Shown here: piece after piece, positions 1 through 7,738 of the stretch
Numbering within the stretch: position 1 is the stretch's first letter
Layout of the letters: every line of letters starts with the position of its first letter
From: Acinetobacter pittii
Lineage (GTDB): Bacteria > Pseudomonadota > Gammaproteobacteria > Pseudomonadales > Moraxellaceae
Direction of reading: 5' to 3'
NCBI RefSeq assembly: GCF_034067285.1
Contig: NZ_CP139286.1
Location: forward strand, 2,418,001 to 2,482,000
Length of the DNA: 64,000 bases
The notes under the pieces: model-generated
Database searches by the model: none
What the model was told of the DNA's origin: nothing
The model's input: the letters and a program-made list of their open reading frames with translations, nothing else
Position numbers and translations under genes: made by a program

Positions 1-506
1 TTGTAAGATGCATCCACAAATGAATGCCCATCAATGACCGCAGCTGTGCCAGTTCCTGCTGAAATATCGTGAACATTGCTACCCATATTTGTAGCACTGA
101 ATACGCCTTTTAACGTGTTCACAGTAAAGCCCTGGAATTCACGTGACCAGTAATCAGCTACAAGATCACCTACTGCGCCTAAAGGATCATCACCAGATAA
201 TGCCTTTGCTAAATCATTGGCACCCCATGCTTTACCACGGGCATGTAAGATCGCAAGATCTTGTCCAGATGTAATGTTATTAACAGTTAAAGCGTTTTGA
301 TCAGAAAGTACTTCAGACTCACCACTTAAGTCATCCCAGAAAGGAATATTTACAGTAGTACCGCCTTTTGTTCCAAATGCCACATCTACATCCAGATCCC
401 CAACAATACCCGATTGCCATAAAGCAGACTTTTCGGCAGTTTTGTTTAATACGTACGGAGTGAATAACTCAGGTACGATTACATCAGCAATTTTTGTCTC
501 AGCCAT
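1..506 (-). CDS. Phage major capsid protein (N-terminal part; gene runs off the left edge)
   Basis: Reading the minus strand from the ATG at 506 gives an open frame of about 168 residues that stays open to the window edge. It starts MAETKIADVIVPELFTPYVL and contains the FWDDLSGESEVL stretch and a following helix-rich segment typical of coat proteins of tailed phages that begin with a (D/A)xxVPEVF-type N-arm. The gene lies 13 bp downstream of the scaffold gene, the usual scaffold-then-capsid order, and the whole head module runs in the same direction. The product would form the icosahedral capsid shell. The C-terminal part is outside the window, so full length cannot be judged. Call by motif and position, not by search. 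Confidence 0.8.
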   Translation of the reverse strand, partial: MAETKIADVIVPELFTPYVLNKTAEKSALWQSGIVGDLDVDVAFGTKGGTTVNIPFWDDLSGESEVLSDQNALTVNNITSGQDLAILHARGKAWGANDLAKALSGDDPLGAVGDLVADYWSREFQGFTVNTLKGVFSATNMGSNVHDISAGTGTAAVIDGHSFVDASY

Positions 507-519
507 TAGGCTTTACTCC

Positions 520-1311
520 TTAAAGATTAATACCGTGTTTTGCCGCTAACTCTTTTGCCAGTTGCGGATTTTCATTTCGTAATTGCGCCAATTTGGTCAT
601 GTTTACCGTGCCGTCTGCTTTCAAGATGTCAGGTTGACCTTTTGAGTTGTTACTGCCTGGTGCGCCCATACCATTTGCTTTAGGCCAGAAGTAGGACTTT
701 TTCTCGCGTAGAGATTCGACCCACTCTTTTGGCGATAATGCTGTCTGGCCATCTTTGCCAATAATCACTTCGCCGTTTTCATCAACAGCAACTGCTTTGC
801 CGTTTTCATCTAATGCAAACTTTGATTTAGCTAAAAACGCAATGTCTGCTGTTGCTTCAGGTAATGCTTCAAGCTCTACAGCTGCTTGAATAATTTGCCC
901 TTGGATTACTGACTCTTTGAACTTATTTGCATAAGCTTCTGCTTTGTCAGCTCGGTCTTTTTCGGCTTTAAGTACCCGTTCATGTTCTTCACGCATCTTC
1001 TCGGTACGTTTCTGAATCACTTCGGTAATCTTGCCTTCAGCGATTAATTTAGCTTCTTCATCTTGATCGATCTGAGAAAAGACCTTTTTAACAATTTCAG
1101 GATCAATACCTTCAAATTGTTTTTGAAGTTTCTGGAGTTCTTGTTTTGCAGTCTTAGCAGCATCACGCTCGCTTTGAAGTGCTGTTTTCAAGCCCTTAGG
1201 ATCTTCATAGCCGTCTAAATCGAGGCGAAACTTCCCGCTTTCCTCGACATATAGTGCTCGGTGCTCTTCTTTGATGGCATCAAGTGAATCAACAATAAAT
1301 GGCAATGACAT
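520..1311 (-). CDS. Phage capsid scaffolding protein
   Basis: About 263 residues, highly charged, with a long predicted coiled-coil between roughly residues 40 and 140 (many K, E, Q and A) and a short conserved C-terminal part ending in an LAKELAAKHGI-type helix. This is the usual make-up of internal scaffolds that template procapsid assembly and are then removed. It sits directly upstream of the major capsid gene. The reading frame can be extended to a TTG at 1317, but the ATG at 1311 has a GAGAGG ribosome site about 8 bp upstream and is preferred. The family call is strong from context; no catalytic protease residues are evident, so it is a scaffold rather than a fused protease. Confidence 0.75.
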   Translation of the reverse strand: MSLPFIVDSLDAIKEEHRALYVEESGKFRLDLDGYEDPKGLKTALQSERDAAKTAKQELQKLQKQFEGIDPEIVKKVFSQIDQDEEAKLIAEGKITEVIQKRTEKMREEHERVLKAEKDRADKAEAYANKFKESVIQGQIIQAAVELEALPEATADIAFLAKSKFALDENGKAVAVDENGEVIIGKDGQTALSPKEWVESLREKKSYFWPKANGMGAPGSNNSKGQPDILKADGTVNMTKLAQLRNENPQLAKELAAKHGINL

Positions 1312-1359
1312 GTTCAAACCTCTCGTTTGATTTTGGAAAAAGCCTTATCTCAAGGCATT

Positions 1360-1388
1360 AAAAAAAGCGCCCCGAAGGACGCTTTATT
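1360..1388 (-). terminator. Hairpin terminator between accessory gene and scaffold gene
   Basis: On the minus strand GCGUCC-UUCG-GGGCGC forms a tight tetraloop hairpin followed by a run of U. It closes the small transcription unit of the Acb2/Tad1-like gene, or acts as a partial terminator that late antitermination reads through. Confidence 0.7.
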
Positions 1389-1404
1389 TCAATTAAATTA
1401 TTTT

Positions 1405-1596
1405 TTATTTACTGACAGCTTGGCGAACAAATGCATCCTTAGCTTCAAGTAGTTTTCGTAATCCCGTTGATTTTTCAGGACCATCAGGCAAAAGTTCGTC
1501 CATTTGCTTAGCTAACTCACCAATTGGCTTACTAACTTGCTGCAAATGTTCTGGTAAATGTTCATACTTAAAATATTGAATAATTGGACTTGCCAT
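1405..1596 (-). CDS. Acb2/Tad1-type small protein, putative cyclic-nucleotide sponge (anti-CBASS/anti-Thoeris)
   Basis: 63 residues. The N-terminal part carries an FKYEHLPEHLQ motif, and the C-terminal half contains ELLPDGPEKSTGLRKLLEAK, matching the conserved core of the phage Acb2/Tad1 hairpin family (LPDGPEKSxAxxKLxEAxxxA). Characterised members of that family are small oligomers that bind and sequester signalling nucleotides made by CBASS and Thoeris, so the infected cell's defence effector is not triggered. That this copy does so is inference; many family members are untested. It is placed inside the head gene module between two terminator hairpins (1360-1388 and 1612-1636), as an independently controlled accessory gene. 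The start ATG at 1596 has only a weak ribosome site (GUGAG). Confidence 0.6.
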   Translation of the reverse strand: MASPIIQYFKYEHLPEHLQQVSKPIGELAKQMDELLPDGPEKSTGLRKLLEAKDAFVRQAVSK

Positions 1597-1611
1597 ATTT
1601 ATTACTCACAA

Positions 1612-1636
1612 AAAAAAAGAGCCTTTTGGCTCTTTG
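1612..1636 (-). terminator. Rho-independent terminator
   Basis: On the minus strand AAAGAGCC-AAAA-GGCUCUUU is followed by nine U residues. It lies just after the 169-residue accessory gene and upstream of the Acb2/Tad1-like gene. Confidence 0.8.
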
Positions 1637-1656
1637 GTTAACAATTACAAAAACGA

Positions 1657-2166
1657 TCAATTGATTTTTAAAAACAGATCACGATTAATATATGTATCTC
1701 TTAACTCTTTAATAAACTTTAACTTAAATTTCCGCTCAAGATTTGTCTTAAGTTTCTTGGAGGGTATAAATCGATACCAACTTGGATATGATATAACATT
1801 ATCAATTTTACTACCTCTAACGAATCTAATATTTACGATTTTCAATAGATTCTCTTGCATTGGGGCTGGTATAAATTCTCTCCATCTTTTCTGCGGATTA
1901 TAAGTTTCAGTCTGAATAAATTGCGAATAGAGAACGTTTTTCTCCATTTCTGAAAAATATATTTCATCTGCATTGACGTCTTGAACAGGGCCTAACCACT
2001 CTAAAACGAGTTCCGCTCCAACACCTTCCAAGGTTGTATTATTGATTTGACTTACATGTATGTAGCCATTCAGTCCATGATCACTTTCCATAGGGCAGCT
2101 AACAAAATTTTGTGTTCTAGCTAAATATACAGCTATGTCAGGGTTTGTTTGATGATAAAATCTCAT
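1657..2166 (-). CDS. Unknown phage accessory protein (169 aa), possibly ADP-ribosyltransferase-like
   Basis: I do not recognise the family with certainty. The protein starts with RFYHQTN, followed by a helix and then a HGLNGYIHVS segment, and later NVLYSQ and KIVNIRFVRGS. The YHxT strand followed by a G-x-x-x-Y-[IF]-x-x-S segment recalls the first motifs of H-Y-E type ADP-ribosyltransferases, but a final catalytic Glu cannot be assigned and the resemblance may be chance. The gene is AT-rich, sits between head morphogenesis and the Acb2/Tad1-like gene, and has its own terminator, so it looks like an inserted moron rather than a structural gene. No signal peptide or membrane segment is visible. 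Confidence 0.5.
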   Translation of the reverse strand: MRFYHQTNPDIAVYLARTQNFVSCPMESDHGLNGYIHVSQINNTTLEGVGAELVLEWLGPVQDVNADEIYFSEMEKNVLYSQFIQTETYNPQKRWREFIPAPMQENLLKIVNIRFVRGSKIDNVISYPSWYRFIPSKKLKTNLERKFKLKFIKELRDTYINRDLFLKIN

Positions 2167-2221
2167 ATTATTTTCTATACAAATTTAGTTATAGAAACTT
2201 ATATCACATCATAAAAAAAGA

Positions 2222-3346
2222 TTATTTGAATTCCCTTGTTTGAATCTCCAGTTCGTTAAATATTCGTTCATCCAACTTTCGAAGTTGGTCCAATGTGTAA
2301 AGTCGTCCTTCAGGATCAAAGAACTTTTCAAAATCAAACTTTCCATCTTTATAAAGTTTGTACCGCTTAGGCCCTAGCCATTCTTTCTGAAAGAAATCAT
2401 CTGTCTTTTTAAAGAATTCTTTAAATGTAGTGTTTGCATCCAACTGACCGATTAACTGACTACGCTCATCTTTTGGAATATCCTTTACTTTGCGCTCATC
2501 CATTACAAATGGACGTTCACCAACTAATTTACCGTCCTTCTCAACCGGGACCAGAATACTGCGGCAATTTGGATGTAACGGCGGTATCCGTTTTGCTGGA
2601 TCGTTAATCTCCCATACAGAACCATCAAGTGATGCACAAAGTTTTGATGTTCTTCCGTCCAGCGTTGCAACCAATCTGACGTATTCAAAACCAATCTGGC
2701 TAAAGCTATTAAGATAAGCTTGATTGGCCACATGACTGCGAACCGTTCTCACAGTACGGTCAATATCAGACTTAGAAGTACTTAATAGACCATCCTCAAA
2801 ATTAAGACGCTTCGTACCGCGAATACGCTGAACAATTTCCTGATTCGTTTTACCTGAGCTAATCCCATCTCGAATGGCATATTCAACTTTTTGACGGGCG
2901 CTTTCAGCCAACTTAGTTAAAAGATCATCGACCAAGGCTCCGCCCACTAAAGGAACTTTTTTAGCCGCCTTATAAAGCTTGTAACCATTAGGCTGTTTAA
3001 TCTTTCCGCCGTATAACATAGCTGTGTAATTAGCCTCATATATGGCCAATGCTGTAGCAGAAACGGCAAAAGCTTCTGGCAATGAAGTATTTATTGCCGT
3101 AAACCACTCAGAGATTAAATTTCGAATCTCTTTTAAGTTTGTCGTAGTGTACTGGCCACCAGCAAGAGCAACCTTTTCTGAATCATTTAACTCATCAAGC
3201 AAATCCCGAAGCTTTGCCAACATCAAAGCCGACTCATCATTAAAGATCTTTAGTAACTCATTCACTGTATAAGAAGAAGTTCTGTATAAATACGCCTGAT
3301 GCTGAGTGAGTACTTCAATCAATGATTTTTCGATATTTGAAGCCAT
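2222..3346 (-). CDS. Phage head morphogenesis protein (Mu gpF / SPP1 gp7 family)
   Basis: 374 residues. The middle to C-terminal part (about residues 190-270) has the family signature: RTVRSHVANQAYLN, then a RLVATLDGRTSKLCASLDG segment and PPLHPNCRSILVPV with the conserved His, Cys and Arg. Members are minor virion proteins linked to the portal that are needed for head assembly and DNA entry. The gene follows the portal gene by 9 bp, the standard order terminase-portal-gp7. The C-terminal 100 residues are charged and less conserved. Start ATG at 3346. High confidence in the family. Confidence 0.88.
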   Translation of the reverse strand: MASNIEKSLIEVLTQHQAYLYRTSSYTVNELLKIFNDESALMLAKLRDLLDELNDSEKVALAGGQYTTTNLKEIRNLISEWFTAINTSLPEAFAVSATALAIYEANYTAMLYGGKIKQPNGYKLYKAAKKVPLVGGALVDDLLTKLAESARQKVEYAIRDGISSGKTNQEIVQRIRGTKRLNFEDGLLSTSKSDIDRTVRTVRSHVANQAYLNSFSQIGFEYVRLVATLDGRTSKLCASLDGSVWEINDPAKRIPPLHPNCRSILVPVEKDGKLVGERPFVMDERKVKDIPKDERSQLIGQLDANTTFKEFFKKTDDFFQKEWLGPKRYKLYKDGKFDFEKFFDPEGRLYTLDQLRKLDERIFNELEIQTREFK

Positions 3347-3355
3347 TTAATACCT

Positions 3356-4696
3356 CTAAAGCGGCATGCTATCCCGCTCACCTTCCACCCTTTTTAACTC
3401 TTCCTTAAAATCATGAGCTGGTAGCTTGCCAGTGGCGATATATTCCCAATATGTCTGGAATGAATTCTTTCCAGCAATAGCACCTTCATAAAGTTGTTTA
3501 GCAAGATTAATATCGTATTGCTGAACAATAAATTCAGGTTCTACCGTAAATGTATATTTGGATGCATCCAGCTTTAACCACTGCGCGGCATATTTAATTG
3601 CCTGTTCGATGGCCTGAGCGGCACACATCACAATGCTATGTAGACTTGCATGCTGATCATCCTGACGCGCACGGCGCGCTTCACCTGATTCTTGTGTATT
3701 GGTATCAACAACCTTTGCACCTGCTTCTAATGCTGCGTTCTTTTGTGCATCCATTTCCTGTTTAGTTAGCTCAATACCACTACCTGAAATTTCCAAATAA
3801 CCACACTGAGATTCGCTTGGTAAACTCCAGACAGCCATCACACCAGTGACGCTGATATCTTCATCACCTTCTAAGCCGTTAATCCAAGGCTGAGGGTGTG
3901 CGGTATGGTGAAGTGATTGAAAGTAATCCGCACTAAGCTGGTAACTTTTAAGCGCGGCTTTTGCCATAGTTAAAAGCGGAATAGTTCCAACATCCGGAGA
4001 ATTGTCTGTGGTGCCACAGAAAACAAACGGTGTGAACGAAAGTTGATTACCGCCAAGATCCGGAGTTTTATCTTCTTGAGTAGAGCCATCAAATAAACGG
4101 ACAGTTAATGCACCTTCCTGCATAGCTAAAACGCGGTGGACCGTTTTCGTATCATGGCCAAATTCATCTTCGCTATTATCGAATTGCTCCTCGAGCACTA
4201 ACAGTTTGAGATCCTTACGGCCACCAATGCTATTTTCCTTCCAGTTAATAATTGATAATGCATCATAAAGCGCAAAATATGGCACGCCGTTAGCATCAAC
4301 ATCGACAAGCAAACCACAGCGACCATATTCCAGTAACTCTAGGCAAATACGGATAAAAAGTTGTTTTAACCCAAATCCATCATTCGTAGCATTCTCTATA
4401 AGCCCTTTTAATAAAGTACTTTCAATTACGATGTTAGGTTCAAGCTTTGAGACCAGACCTATCATCGTGCGTAATGAATCTTGAACCCATAATGGATACT
4501 GAGCACGACTGAGATAAGCTTTATAAATCTCTCCAGTCTTATCGCCCTGCTTCTCTGCTTCGATCATCCCTGCTGATTTAGGAAGATATTTGGTTTGGGC
4601 CTGTTTAATCTGCTCTTCACCAGCAACGGCGTCACGCATAATCTGCCAGCTTTTTTGTGCAGCAATATACTGCGGATGTTTATCAGTAACTGCCAT
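3356..4696 (-). CDS. Phage portal protein (DUF4055 family)
   Basis: 446 residues, the usual length of DUF4055 portal proteins. It begins with HPQYIAAQKSWQIMRDAVAGE and the AYLSRAQYPLWV motif that marks the family N-terminus, and has the RRARQDDQHASLHSIV segment late in the protein. The portal is the dodecameric ring at one capsid vertex through which DNA is packaged and the tail attached. It lies between large terminase and the head morphogenesis gene, and a hairpin terminator separates it from the terminase. Family assigned from these motifs and strict gene order. Confidence 0.88.
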   Translation of the reverse strand: MAVTDKHPQYIAAQKSWQIMRDAVAGEEQIKQAQTKYLPKSAGMIEAEKQGDKTGEIYKAYLSRAQYPLWVQDSLRTMIGLVSKLEPNIVIESTLLKGLIENATNDGFGLKQLFIRICLELLEYGRCGLLVDVDANGVPYFALYDALSIINWKENSIGGRKDLKLLVLEEQFDNSEDEFGHDTKTVHRVLAMQEGALTVRLFDGSTQEDKTPDLGGNQLSFTPFVFCGTTDNSPDVGTIPLLTMAKAALKSYQLSADYFQSLHHTAHPQPWINGLEGDEDISVTGVMAVWSLPSESQCGYLEISGSGIELTKQEMDAQKNAALEAGAKVVDTNTQESGEARRARQDDQHASLHSIVMCAAQAIEQAIKYAAQWLKLDASKYTFTVEPEFIVQQYDINLAKQLYEGAIAGKNSFQTYWEYIATGKLPAHDFKEELKRVEGERDSMPL

Positions 4697-4708
4697 AAAA
4701 ACACCAAT

Positions 4709-4733
4709 AAAAAAGCACCTTAATAGGTGCGTT
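4709..4733 (-). terminator. Hairpin terminator between terminase and portal
   Basis: On the minus strand GCACCU-AUUA-AGGUGC is followed by U6. Probably read through by the late antiterminator during lytic growth. Confidence 0.65.
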
Positions 4734-4735
4734 GT

Positions 4736-6028
4736 TTAACGAGAAAAACCAGCGATTGTGCGCCGTTTAAATACTTTCTGAATGATGATCGGGAACCGTT
4801 TAGCTATTGGGTAGCCACCAGCATCACCCACATGGTCCAAGCCAGCGCTTTTATCTGGCATTCCAAAATCATCATAAACTTGCTGTTCTAAAGTGGCCGT
4901 AAAGTTAGGACATTTGTTTGTGTTCACTTTTAGGTGTCGTTCACCGTCCGCATTAAGGATCTGGGCATTCACAGCATTAATTCGGTCTTTAATGCCTGGG
5001 TTGACACCATTCACTTCAACCTTAAAACCATTTTTCTTTAAAATTGCATGATCAGATTCACTGAAATTCTTTGATGATGTTGCCTGACCTGAGGCATCTG
5101 GAATAACGGTAATATCATGATCTGGAAAGCGTTCATTAATCAATTGACACATGGTCGGTGTGTCTCTCACTCCAACTAGTTCATCTAAAGCTCTTGGTTT
5201 ACCCTCTCTAATGACATAAACCACAGCAGCCATTTTAAGCACGTTAAAATCCATACCAATGAGTAAAGGCTCACCTTTCTTAATTTCTTCATCCGTGTGG
5301 TTTAGAACCCGATCAAAGTCCGGATATACAGCACCACTCGTTAAGTTGACAAACTGCCCCCTTAGATAAGCTGAAATCAATTGAGGAGGATATGACTCAT
5401 AAAGCGATGAAATATAATCATCTGGAAGGTTAGCTTCATTGTCATAGGTTGAAGCCTGAATCATTCCATAGAGCTTACGTTTAGCCTCTGATTTATTTGC
5501 CTCTTTAACGAATTGTTCGTAGGTAAATTTAAAGCCTTCAGGTGTTGTAGCCACATCAATACCGTTGAGCAAACCAGCTTGCTTGTAACGCATACGTGCG
5601 ATGATCTTACGCCAAGCCTGTTGAGCTTTGACCTTGGCCATGACATCTAGCTCATCAATCAAGGCATGACCGATTTTAAAACCTACAATCGTTGCTGGTT
5701 TCTCCATAGATCGACAGATGATAGTCGTTCTATACTGTCGGCCATAATAGATATCCACCTCTTTATTGGTTTCATAGACCTTGGTTTTAAGTCCCCAATC
5801 GAAAGCTACCTCATCAATGGTTGGAAAGAAAATATCCCGAATCTGCGGGTAAGTAGGAGCAAAATAACCCAAAGGTACTTTTGGGAATTCCCAAGCTTTG
5901 TTGCATAAACTGGAGCAGCCAACCCAAGTCTTTCCCGATCCAAAGCCAGCGACAAATGCGCGGAACTTCTTTTCCATCTGCAAAAAATTAGCCTGAGGTA
6001 CATTCAGCGTCGGATTGATGTTCGGCAT
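4736..6028 (-). CDS. Phage terminase large subunit
   Basis: 430 residues from the ATG at 6028 (the frame extends to an ATG at 6043 and a TTG at 6049 inside the small-subunit gene; none has a strong ribosome site). The N-terminal ATPase has Walker A AGFGSGKT at about residues 27-34 and Walker B HALIDELD at about 121-128. The C-terminal nuclease domain shows LLIGMDFNVLK (metal-binding Asp), VIPDASG and DHVGDAGGYP. The enzyme cuts concatemeric phage DNA and pumps it into the procapsid through the portal. It overlaps the end of the small terminase gene by about 41 bp, which suggests translational coupling. Confidence 0.92.
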   Translation of the reverse strand: MPNINPTLNVPQANFLQMEKKFRAFVAGFGSGKTWVGCSSLCNKAWEFPKVPLGYFAPTYPQIRDIFFPTIDEVAFDWGLKTKVYETNKEVDIYYGRQYRTTIICRSMEKPATIVGFKIGHALIDELDVMAKVKAQQAWRKIIARMRYKQAGLLNGIDVATTPEGFKFTYEQFVKEANKSEAKRKLYGMIQASTYDNEANLPDDYISSLYESYPPQLISAYLRGQFVNLTSGAVYPDFDRVLNHTDEEIKKGEPLLIGMDFNVLKMAAVVYVIREGKPRALDELVGVRDTPTMCQLINERFPDHDITVIPDASGQATSSKNFSESDHAILKKNGFKVEVNGVNPGIKDRINAVNAQILNADGERHLKVNTNKCPNFTATLEQQVYDDFGMPDKSAGLDHVGDAGGYPIAKRFPIIIQKVFKRRTIAGFSR

Positions 6029-6503
6029 CTTTTTTACTCGCATCCACAACTTGAATAGTTACCTTGACTGGTGTGGGATCTTCATCACCTTCACCTTCTC
6101 TCAACTTTTCAATCTCAAGCTGTTTTAACTCAAGATTTAATAACATCAGGTCATAACCCTGCATTTCTTCACGAACCTGTTTAATAACCCCTTGCTTCAT
6201 AAGCCTGTTGTTCTTCCAGTCTTCATAGATCTTCTGAAGCTCTTTGAGTCGGTAAGCTTTATTAGCTAAAGGGATGTCATAAACATTCTTTTGAAAATCT
6301 GCTCTGGTTTTATTAAACAAAGTAGTAAGTTTTTTACTTAAGTTTTTCCCTGCTGGCTTTGTTGGATCATAGGCCGCTACTTGTTGCCTTGGAATTTCGA
6401 CTCCAAATTCTTGTTTTACAGCATCCGCAACCTGCTGAGGGGTATCAAAGCAAGCAAGAGACTGAACTATAAAGATTTTTATAGGCTCTTTAAGTGTTGC
6501 CAT
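5988..6503 (-). CDS. Phage terminase small subunit-like protein (DUF2280)
   Basis: 171 residues. The N-terminal half has the DUF2280 pattern: a FDTPQQVADAVKQEFGVEI helix-turn-helix-like segment followed by YDPTKPAGKNLSKKL, and the C-terminal half is a long charged helix (about 100-140). DUF2280 proteins are found immediately upstream of large terminases and are thought to recognise the packaging site. Here the gene overlaps the large-subunit gene. The C-terminal tail is acidic and poorly conserved. Start ATG at 6503. Confidence 0.8.
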   Translation of the reverse strand: MATLKEPIKIFIVQSLACFDTPQQVADAVKQEFGVEIPRQQVAAYDPTKPAGKNLSKKLTTLFNKTRADFQKNVYDIPLANKAYRLKELQKIYEDWKNNRLMKQGVIKQVREEMQGYDLMLLNLELKQLEIEKLREGEGDEDPTPVKVTIQVVDASKKDAEHQSDAECTSG

Positions 6504-6542
6504 AATTGCCCCTTCGTAAAACTACGTAAAACAAAATAGGCA

Positions 6543-6566
6543 AAAAAAAGAGCCATTCGGCTCAGT
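6543..6566 (-). terminator. Hairpin terminator after metallopeptidase gene
   Basis: On the minus strand GAGCC-GAAU-GGCUC is followed by U8. Separates the accessory block from the terminase genes. Confidence 0.75.
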
Positions 6567-7203
6567 TGATTACGCAGTTTCCGCAGCATTTTGAAATATC
6601 TAGATTTGAAACAAACGGCGGATTCTTCGCAACCTCAACAAGACGTTTAACGCTCTTACTTGCTCCCCACCGTTTAGTTACACCAATAAACTCTTCGACA
6701 TCGTGACCAGCTAAATAATGCTTAGGTAATCCAGTTGAGCTGCTAAAGATCATCTCGCCATCATCGTCACGTTCTACACCTATATGGTAAAGCTCATGTT
6801 CAAGCAAAGCGCAAAATTCACCATCGTTAGCTTTATCGCAAAAAGTGGCATCGATCGTAATCAGGTAAGTTGGTATAAATCCGAACCAGTCCCGCATCTG
6901 TTGCTCTTGTCTAGCTTTACGCCAGCCACCTACATTAAACATAACCTTTTCACACTGACCAAGAACCATAGCCTGTTTACTTTTATAAGCTGAAGAAGCC
7001 CATGCACACGCAAGAAACTCTTCATTGTCGTGGAGTAGCTCAGCAATATGATCGTGATCAGGATTATATAGCGGTCCACTAATCGTTAAGTAATTAGCAA
7101 CAACCCACTTCTTTAAATCTGGTGCTGGTATTAAACGGATTGCTTCCTCTTCTTCAGCTTGATCAATAAAGTCTGGTTGCGGGAATGGTCTGATCTGATC
7201 CAT
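6562..7203 (-). CDS. Putative phage metallopeptidase
   Basis: 213 residues. The zinc-binding HExxH motif is present as HELYH (about residues 137-141) in the context CALLEHELYHIGVERD, followed by a downstream HDVEEFIGV segment that could supply the third ligand. This arrangement matches the putative phage metallopeptidase family found in phage packaging regions; the substrate is unknown. The C-terminus ends in a CCGNC cluster. The start at 7203 overlaps the 3' end of the upstream nuclease gene by about 40 bp in another frame, so translational coupling is likely. Confidence 0.75.
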   Translation of the reverse strand: MDQIRPFPQPDFIDQAEEEEAIRLIPAPDLKKWVVANYLTISGPLYNPDHDHIAELLHDNEEFLACAWASSAYKSKQAMVLGQCEKVMFNVGGWRKARQEQQMRDWFGFIPTYLITIDATFCDKANDGEFCALLEHELYHIGVERDDDGEMIFSSSTGLPKHYLAGHDVEEFIGVTKRWGASKSVKRLVEVAKNPPFVSNLDISKCCGNCVIN

Positions 7204-7639
7204 TAAATATTTGCCTCTTCAAGTTTTTGAGCCACTCACTAGCGTATTCTGTTCTTAACTGTACTGGTCCAGTATCATCGATCCTACATCTTGAAGCTGT
7301 CTCTATACGAACTACTGTATAGCCCTTCTCCTCAGCTACGTCGTAACGATCAAGACTCCAAGCTTTATTCTTAAGCTTACCTTTTCGGCCACCTGACCAA
7401 GGGCCTCCAGCAATTTCAACTAAAATACGATGCTCTATTAAATGAAAATCAAATCGCCAGTGTTTGGTTGATTTAATTTGAAACTTCTTTTCGTATTTAA
7501 TTTCCAGATTGTCTAAAGCTTCAGTAAATTCTTCTTCTGCCTCTAAGTACTTTTGGGTAGCTTTAGGTAGAGGTCTGGATTTGGGTTTGGTTTTAGGTTC
7601 TTTTTTCCGGGTAAACCAAAAATATTCTTTATCGTCCAT
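7163..7639 (-). CDS. PD-(D/E)XK nuclease-like protein (first copy)
   Basis: 158 residues with a Vsr/DUF559-like restriction endonuclease core in the C-terminal two thirds: a conserved Glu in the helix LEAEEEF, then RFDFHL (catalytic Asp) and RILVEIAGGPWSGGR (catalytic Glu), and a later GYTVVRIE strand. The N-terminal 35 residues are Lys/Pro-rich and may bind DNA. It resembles the protein at 10083-10481 in the same prophage, sharing the VE[IV]xGGxWSGGR block. Such nucleases may resolve branched DNA or assist packaging; the exact role is not known. Overlaps the metallopeptidase gene downstream. Confidence 0.75.
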   Translation of the reverse strand: MDDKEYFWFTRKKEPKTKPKSRPLPKATQKYLEAEEEFTEALDNLEIKYEKKFQIKSTKHWRFDFHLIEHRILVEIAGGPWSGGRKGKLKNKAWSLDRYDVAEEKGYTVVRIETASRCRIDDTGPVQLRTEYASEWLKNLKRQIFNGSDQTIPATRLY

Positions 7640-7738
7640 ATTTCACCCATTAAAAAAGCCACCGCATGGGTGACTATTCTTTACACTTAGAGCTTATCAA
7701 CAATGTTAATCAAAAAATTAATAGCTCTTTAAATTTTA

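Noticed and set aside
1634..1903. 89-codon frame on the plus strand
   Set aside because: Opposite to the 169-residue gene and overlaps a terminator; no ribosome site.
6784..6993. 69-codon plus-strand frame
   Set aside because: Antisense shadow of the metallopeptidase gene.
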